From Oceanobacter sp. 1_MG-2023 (GTDB lineage: Bacteria > Pseudomonadota > Gammaproteobacteria > Pseudomonadales > Oceanobacteraceae), in assembly GCF_030689025.1 (NCBI RefSeq), contig NZ_JAUYWA010000012.1:1-64000 (forward strand): DNA of 64,000 nucleotides. The letters run 5' to 3'. The notes under the pieces were generated by a model. The model did not search any database and was not told the DNA's origin. It saw only the letters and a program-made list of their open reading frames with translations. The position numbers and the translations under genes were made by a program. Below, piece after piece: positions 56,847-64,000 of the stretch; position 1 is the first letter of the stretch; each line of letters opens with the position of its first letter.

Positions 56847-58577
56847 TCAGTGCTTACAAATCGTACAGATCCGGGGTGACAGGTGTTGTGATTTCCGTAT
56901 TTTCAAGGTTTCTACTCCCTCACCAAAACGCTCTCCTCGAGGCGGAAACCAGCACTGCAATTGTTGTAACCGGTCTTCCAGTCCGTCGTCATCAGCCAGT
57001 GCGGTCACAATAGCAGCAGAACGAATCCCGCTGGCAGCAACCGGCTGAATCGTCTCGGTGGTAATACCACCAATACAGGTCAGGGCAACCGCATCACTGC
57101 GTCGCACCCAACGGCTCAAGGTATCGCACCCCAGCGGAGGATACTTGAGTGTTTTGGAAAGTGGCTTGAACACCGGGCCAAAAGCAATATACGACGGCTG
57201 ATAACGCAACGCGTGAAGTATTTCCCACTCGCTATGAGTACTGATCCCCAGCATCAATCCCGCTTCGGACAGGGCCACCAGGTCGGCTTCCAACAAATCT
57301 TCCTGCCCCAGATGTACCCCATCGGCCTTCAGTTCCAGTGCCAGTTGCCAGTCGTCATTGATAAACAGTGGCACACCGGCATGGCGACATAACCGAATGG
57401 CTTCCCAGGTTTCGTCACGATAGTCCGGGCCAGGGTTTTTGACCCGCCATTGCAGGCTGTCGATCCCCAGTTTCAGCAACCGCCGTAAATGTGCCAGATT
57501 ATCAACCAGGCCATACAGTCCCAGGCTATGTGGTAACGCCGGGAAGGTTCGGGAAAAAAACATCCGGTCAGATGTCAATGAAGCACTGCTGGTAAGCGGT
57601 AACAGTTCCAGCCCCAGCTGGGCGAAGGCGAGCTGACGCACATCCGCGGCGTGCAGCTGATGATAGCCAGAAGCACGCTGGCTGGACGCCGCCAGGCTGG
57701 CCAGGGTATTCGCCACCGCCAGCATCACACTGTCATAACGACGTAATCCGGAAGCCAGTCCGGCAGCCAGAGCCGCAGCCAGATGACAACCGGTGCCATG
57801 GGCTGACCAGGGCAAGCGGTAATGCATCAACATAAATGACGGTGCCAGTCGCTGCTCCGGGTCCAGCGCCTGGATATCGATGCCCGCCGCGGCTTCCTGT
57901 TCGCTGTCCGGGCCGATATACCAGTCAACCAGAATATTTTCTCCCTGACGGCAGTGTTGTCCCTCATCGCTTTTCAAGTCCAGTTGCAGCGCCGTAATAC
58001 CTGTCACCAGAACGGCCCCGGCACCAGCCGACAACAGGGTCTGGGCGGCCGTAAAAATCCCCTGCCGATGAATATCCGAATCACCGGTCAGCCGTAATAA
58101 CTCCGTTACATTGGGCGTAATCACATCGGTCAGCTTCAATAACCCGGCGTATTCATCCAGGCAATGCCAACTGGCCAGACCGCCTCCGGTTGCCCCCAGC
58201 ACCGGGTCCCAGATAATCGGAACCCCACGCTGTTTCAGCAGTTGTAGCCGTTGTAACAGCCAACGGAACAACTCCGGGTCGGGGGGAATCCAGCCCAGGC
58301 GAACCGCCTGGGGCCAGCCATCATCCTGTAATGCCACCCATTGGGCATCCAGCATTGATTGCGTCACCGGCTCAACCGCCTGTACGCCGCGGCTGCTTTG
58401 CGCGGTGATCGCAATCACCAGGGTGGCACAATCCACCCCCATGGCTTGTGCCATCGACACATCGGCCTGCATACCCGCTCCTGCCGAACAGTCAGACGCT
58501 GTAATTGACCAGATTCTGGCGCGTTCGGACGGTGCCTTGGGTGTGCCGCAATAACATTCTGAAAAAAGCGTTGTCAC
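56847..58577 (-). CDS. thiDE: Fused HMP-P kinase / thiamine-phosphate synthase (ThiD-ThiE)
   Basis: 576 aa bifunctional enzyme. The N-terminal ThiD domain (about 20-310) phosphorylates HMP/HMP-P: ITASDCSAGAGMQAD, WDPVLGATGGG, ITPNVTELLRLTG and the anion hole SAHGTGCHLAAALAAGL. The C-terminal ThiE domain (about 350-560) joins HMP-PP and thiazole phosphate: SLQWRVKNPG, FINDDWQLALELKADGVHLG, STHSEWE and IGGITTETI. A GTG start at 58577 has a perfect AAGGAGGT. It closes the thi operon. Fusion of these two steps is known in other bacteria. Confidence 0.93.
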   Translation of the reverse strand: MTTLFSECYCGTPKAPSERARIWSITASDCSAGAGMQADVSMAQAMGVDCATLVIAITAQSSRGVQAVEPVTQSMLDAQWVALQDDGWPQAVRLGWIPPDPELFRWLLQRLQLLKQRGVPIIWDPVLGATGGGLASWHCLDEYAGLLKLTDVITPNVTELLRLTGDSDIHRQGIFTAAQTLLSAGAGAVLVTGITALQLDLKSDEGQHCRQGENILVDWYIGPDSEQEAAAGIDIQALDPEQRLAPSFMLMHYRLPWSAHGTGCHLAAALAAGLASGLRRYDSVMLAVANTLASLAASSQRASGYHQLHAADVRQLAFAQLGLELLPLTSSASLTSDRMFFSRTFPALPHSLGLYGLVDNLAHLRRLLKLGIDSLQWRVKNPGPDYRDETWEAIRLCRHAGVPLFINDDWQLALELKADGVHLGQEDLLEADLVALSEAGLMLGISTHSEWEILHALRYQPSYIAFGPVFKPLSKTLKYPPLGCDTLSRWVRRSDAVALTCIGGITTETIQPVAASGIRSAAIVTALADDDGLEDRLQQLQCWFPPRGERFGEGVETLKIRKSQHLSPRICTICKH

Positions 58578-58608
58578 GCGTCGTTTACCTCCTTGAAAAC
58601 GTTGTGTA

Positions 58609-59430
58609 TTAAGAACTTGTCTGGTGCCAGAAAGGCAACCCGAGCAGCGGCGTTGACGGGCTGGCTTGCGGTCGCTCGGTCATTAACCCGGCTTCGTAGG
58701 CCATACGCCCACCGGAAACAGCCGCAGCAAACGCAGAAGCCATGGCCACTGGCTGCTCTGCCTGGGCCACGGCGGTATTCAGCAGCACGGCATCAAAGCC
58801 CAGCTCCATGGCCTGCATTGCCTGGGATGGTTTCCCCAGCCCGGCATCAATCACCATAAAGGCTTCCGGCAAACGTTGCCGCAAACGTTTCAGCCCTTCC
58901 GGATTTTGTAGACCACAGCCACTGCCAATAGGTGCCCCCCAAGGCATGATGCCAACACAACCGGCATCCAGTAAGCGCTGACACAGCACCAGATCTTCGG
59001 TGCAATACGGTAATACCTTGAAGCCCTGGGAAACCAGCTCGCGGGCGGCTTCCAGCAGCTCAAACGGATCGGGCTGGAGAGTATAGTCATCTCCCATCAC
59101 TTCCAGCTTGATCCAGGATGTGGCAAACAATTCACGGGCCAGCGTTGCCATCAGAATCGCTTCTCTGGCAGTAAAACACCCGGCCGTGTTTGGTAATAAC
59201 CGGGCACCCGTCCGACTGGTCGTTTCTTTCAGCAAGGCCCAGTGACCGTTATCTTCAATATTGCGAGCCGTCTGGCGACGTAATGCCACCGTCACAAAGC
59301 CGGGGCTGGCAGCGGTGATCGCTTCGGCCATCAGGTCTGGCGAAGGGTATAATGAACTGCCCAGCCACAATCGTCCGGCAATGTCCTCTTCGGCCAGTGT
59401 TACCGTCTGTTTTACTGTTGGTACGATCAT
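58609..59430 (-). CDS. thiG: Thiazole synthase
   Basis: 273 aa. Builds the thiazole phosphate from DXP, the ThiS thiocarboxylate and dehydroglycine. Landmarks: IAGRLWLGSSLYPSPDL, the Schiff-base Lys in SWIKLEVMGDD, PYCTEDLVLCQRLLDAGC, MPWGAPIGSG and DAGLGKPSQAMQAMELG. The start at 59430 is served by the GGAGGG formed by the terminal Gly-Gly codons of thiS, 3 bp upstream. Confidence 0.95.
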   Translation of the reverse strand: MIVPTVKQTVTLAEEDIAGRLWLGSSLYPSPDLMAEAITAASPGFVTVALRRQTARNIEDNGHWALLKETTSRTGARLLPNTAGCFTAREAILMATLARELFATSWIKLEVMGDDYTLQPDPFELLEAARELVSQGFKVLPYCTEDLVLCQRLLDAGCVGIMPWGAPIGSGCGLQNPEGLKRLRQRLPEAFMVIDAGLGKPSQAMQAMELGFDAVLLNTAVAQAEQPVAMASAFAAAVSGGRMAYEAGLMTERPQASPSTPLLGLPFWHQTSS

Positions 59431-59433
59431 GCA

Positions 59434-59633
59434 TCACCCTCCTGTCATTGCGCCCAAGATATCAACCTGCATACCATCAACCAGTGCCAGCTCATGATAT
59501 TGGCCCTGATGGATCAGGCGCTGGTCCACGGCAACCACAAAATTGCCCGCGGCAGCAGCGAACCCTTGTTGCTGCAGCAACTCATCCAACCGTAATACAC
59601 TCACTTGTAACCATTCTCCGTTGAGGCATATCT

Positions 59634-59637
<4 letters not shown>
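59434..59637 (-). CDS. thiS: Sulfur carrier protein ThiS
   Basis: 67 aa ubiquitin-like carrier ending in the essential Gly-Gly (GAMTGG). It carries sulfur as a C-terminal thiocarboxylate to ThiG. MKICLNGEWLQV and FVVAVDQRLI fit the family. ATG overlaps the thiO stop (ATGA). Confidence 0.93.
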
Positions 59638-62916
<3,279 letters not shown>

Positions 62917-63000
62917 CTGTTCCCTACGCTGGCACTAACCAGATCAGGTTCAACGGGATCCGCAATTGCGATCTCAGCCTCCAATGAGGCACCCCGACAG
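62917..63000 (-). ncRNA. TPP (THI-box) riboswitch aptamer
   Basis: The minus strand carries the THI element: closing stem CTGT/ACAG, GGGGTGCC, GGCTGAGA, then TTGAACCTGATCTGG, TTAGTGCCAGCGTAGGGAA. All diagnostic boxes are intact, so TPP binding is expected. It controls the thi operon. Confidence 0.96.
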
Positions 63001-63025
63001 AATGTTCGAGCAGATTAAACGCTAT

Positions 63026-63517
63026 TTATGACGGCGACAAGCCTTCTACGCCAAAAGAAGCACTCAGCAGAAAATGTGCCCGGGCCGTGGCAATCGGTTG
63101 TTGCCGGTCACTTTGCCAGGCAGTGATAGCCACATTGGCCACTCGCACCCCTTGTCGCCAGATCTGGCAATCAACCAGGGTATCCTGATCGCGCCCGGCC
63201 CGTAGATAGTCCAGCGAGAAGTCGATCAGTTTGGGCAAACCCATGGGTTCCGCACGGATCAGCACCTGAATCGAGGCTGCCAACTCCATAAATCCACCGA
63301 TCACGCCACCATGAATGGCTGGCAATAATGGATTACCAATATTGTCCGGGTTCCTGGGTAAGCGAAATAATAATTCTCCCTCTTGTTGCAATACTTCGGC
63401 ACCGATAACCGCCGCATAGGGAATCGCATTCATCAAGGATTGATAGTCTCCACTGGCGCGGGCATATTGGACCTTGCTGGCAAAATCATCCTGCTGGGTG
63501 GTCGTTTGATCCGTCAT
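63026..63517 (-). CDS. Hot-dog thioesterase (PaaI-like), second of a tandem pair
   Basis: 163 aa. Hot-dog fold with AIHGGVIGGFMELAASIQVL, where HGG-E/D is the usual catalytic region (here Glu in FMELA), and LIDFSLDYLRAG. It probably hydrolyses acyl- or aryl-CoA, substrate unknown. The start at 63517 follows AGGGAGA and overlaps the upstream gene stop (ATGA). The upstream in-frame ATG at 63595 lies inside that gene. Confidence 0.85.
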   Translation of the reverse strand: MTDQTTTQQDDFASKVQYARASGDYQSLMNAIPYAAVIGAEVLQQEGELLFRLPRNPDNIGNPLLPAIHGGVIGGFMELAASIQVLIRAEPMGLPKLIDFSLDYLRAGRDQDTLVDCQIWRQGVRVANVAITAWQSDRQQPIATARAHFLLSASFGVEGLSPS

Positions 63518-64000
63518 CCGTTGTCTCCCTGAATACCCGTTGCCAGCGCATTGGCCGGTTGCAAATGCGTCAAGCGCATAAACGTTGCATTGCATTTGGC
63601 GATCACTTCACCATCATCGGCCTGCACCACCCGACAGTCGGCAAACACCACCGAGGCAGTGACCCGCTGCACACTGGCGTGAGCCAACAGGTTCTGACCG
63701 CTGCGAGCCGAACGCATATAATCCACCCGCAAATCCAGCGTCGGGCACAACTCAAATCCCGGCAAGGCGTTGACTACCGCGGTGCCACAGGCAGTATCCA
63801 TCAGAGTCGTCAAACTGCCGCCGTGCAAGGCTCCGGTGATCGGATTACCAACCAGTTCAGGCGCATAGGGCAGCATCATGACCAGCCCGTTGGCATCCGC
63901 AGAAACCAGAGAGATACCCAGTACCTGACAATGTCGCAACACCGAGATAAAACGCGCTGCGCGTGCAAAACGCTCGGCGTCAGAAATCGGCTCGACGGTT
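63514..64000 (-). CDS. Hot-dog thioesterase (PaaI-like), 5' end outside the window
   Basis: The frame is open through the right edge (residues TVEPISDAERFARAARF before VLRHCQVLGI), so the start is missing. The visible part has GALHGGSLTTLMDTACGTAV (HGG and catalytic Asp), LRVDYMRSARSGQNL and ALATGIQG at the end. Similar to its neighbour at 63026, though not identical, so an old duplication is likely. An internal GTG at 63942 is not a likely true start. Confidence 0.82.
   Translation of the reverse strand, partial: TVEPISDAERFARAARFISVLRHCQVLGISLVSADANGLVMMLPYAPELVGNPITGALHGGSLTTLMDTACGTAVVNALPGFELCPTLDLRVDYMRSARSGQNLLAHASVQRVTASVVFADCRVVQADDGEVIAKCNATFMRLTHLQPANALATGIQGDNG

Overview
The window looks like the chromosome of a marine-type gammaproteobacterium of the Pseudomonadales/Oceanospirillales assemblage. 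The evidence is a six-gene Na+-translocating NADH:quinone reductase operon (nqrA-F) and a gene order nqr - gap - mfd - csiV-like - mtnP-like - nagZ - psrA - lexA - sulA that, as far as I remember, matches Pseudomonas. This is an inference from protein family resemblance and synteny; no searches were possible.

Layout. 1-7.6 kb (minus): a fragment of an IS3-type transposase at the left edge, guaA and guaB, a lipoprotein alpha/beta hydrolase, a large DUF4105 (Lnb-type) envelope protein and a DUF3015 protein. 7.8-14 kb: xseA, an M23 peptidase, tesB (minus), trmA and dbpA. 14.2-17.8 kb (minus): a translationally coupled iron-complex/B12-type ABC importer with a truncated-globin gene inside the operon. 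18-20.5 kb: a hypothetical gene, an SDR oxidoreductase and a fatty-acid desaturase. 20.7-26.6 kb: nqrA-F. 27-33.5 kb: gap, divergent from mfd, then csiV. 33.6-36.7 kb (minus): psrA, a YkuD-domain protein lacking a signal peptide, nagZ and an MTA/MTI phosphorylase.

36.9-51.5 kb is the accessory region: a minus-strand block lying between psrA and lexA, genes that are neighbours in Pseudomonas. It encodes a reduced Tad-like (type IVc) pilus/secretion machine: a small prepilin, CpaB, an OmpA-like protein, a secretin, a TPR lipoprotein, CpaF ATPase, TadB, TadC and a large Cys-rich prepilin-like protein. A three-gene signalling cassette follows: a PhnD-type periplasmic binding protein, a hybrid histidine kinase carrying its own HPt, and a LuxO-like sigma-54 activator. 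A good sigma-54 promoter (TGGCAC-N5-CTGCA) precedes the first prepilin gene. The block therefore appears to encode both a sigma-54-controlled pilus and its likely activator. This is the most interesting system in the window.

52-54.6 kb: lexA (with a promoter embedded in SOS boxes), sulA, two small conserved genes and a YfaZ-like outer-membrane protein. 54.7-63 kb (minus): htpG, then the thiamine operon thiC-thiO-thiS-thiG-thiDE behind a TPP riboswitch. The right edge has two overlapping hot-dog thioesterase genes, the second cut by the window end. I saw no tRNA, rRNA, CRISPR array or replication origin.
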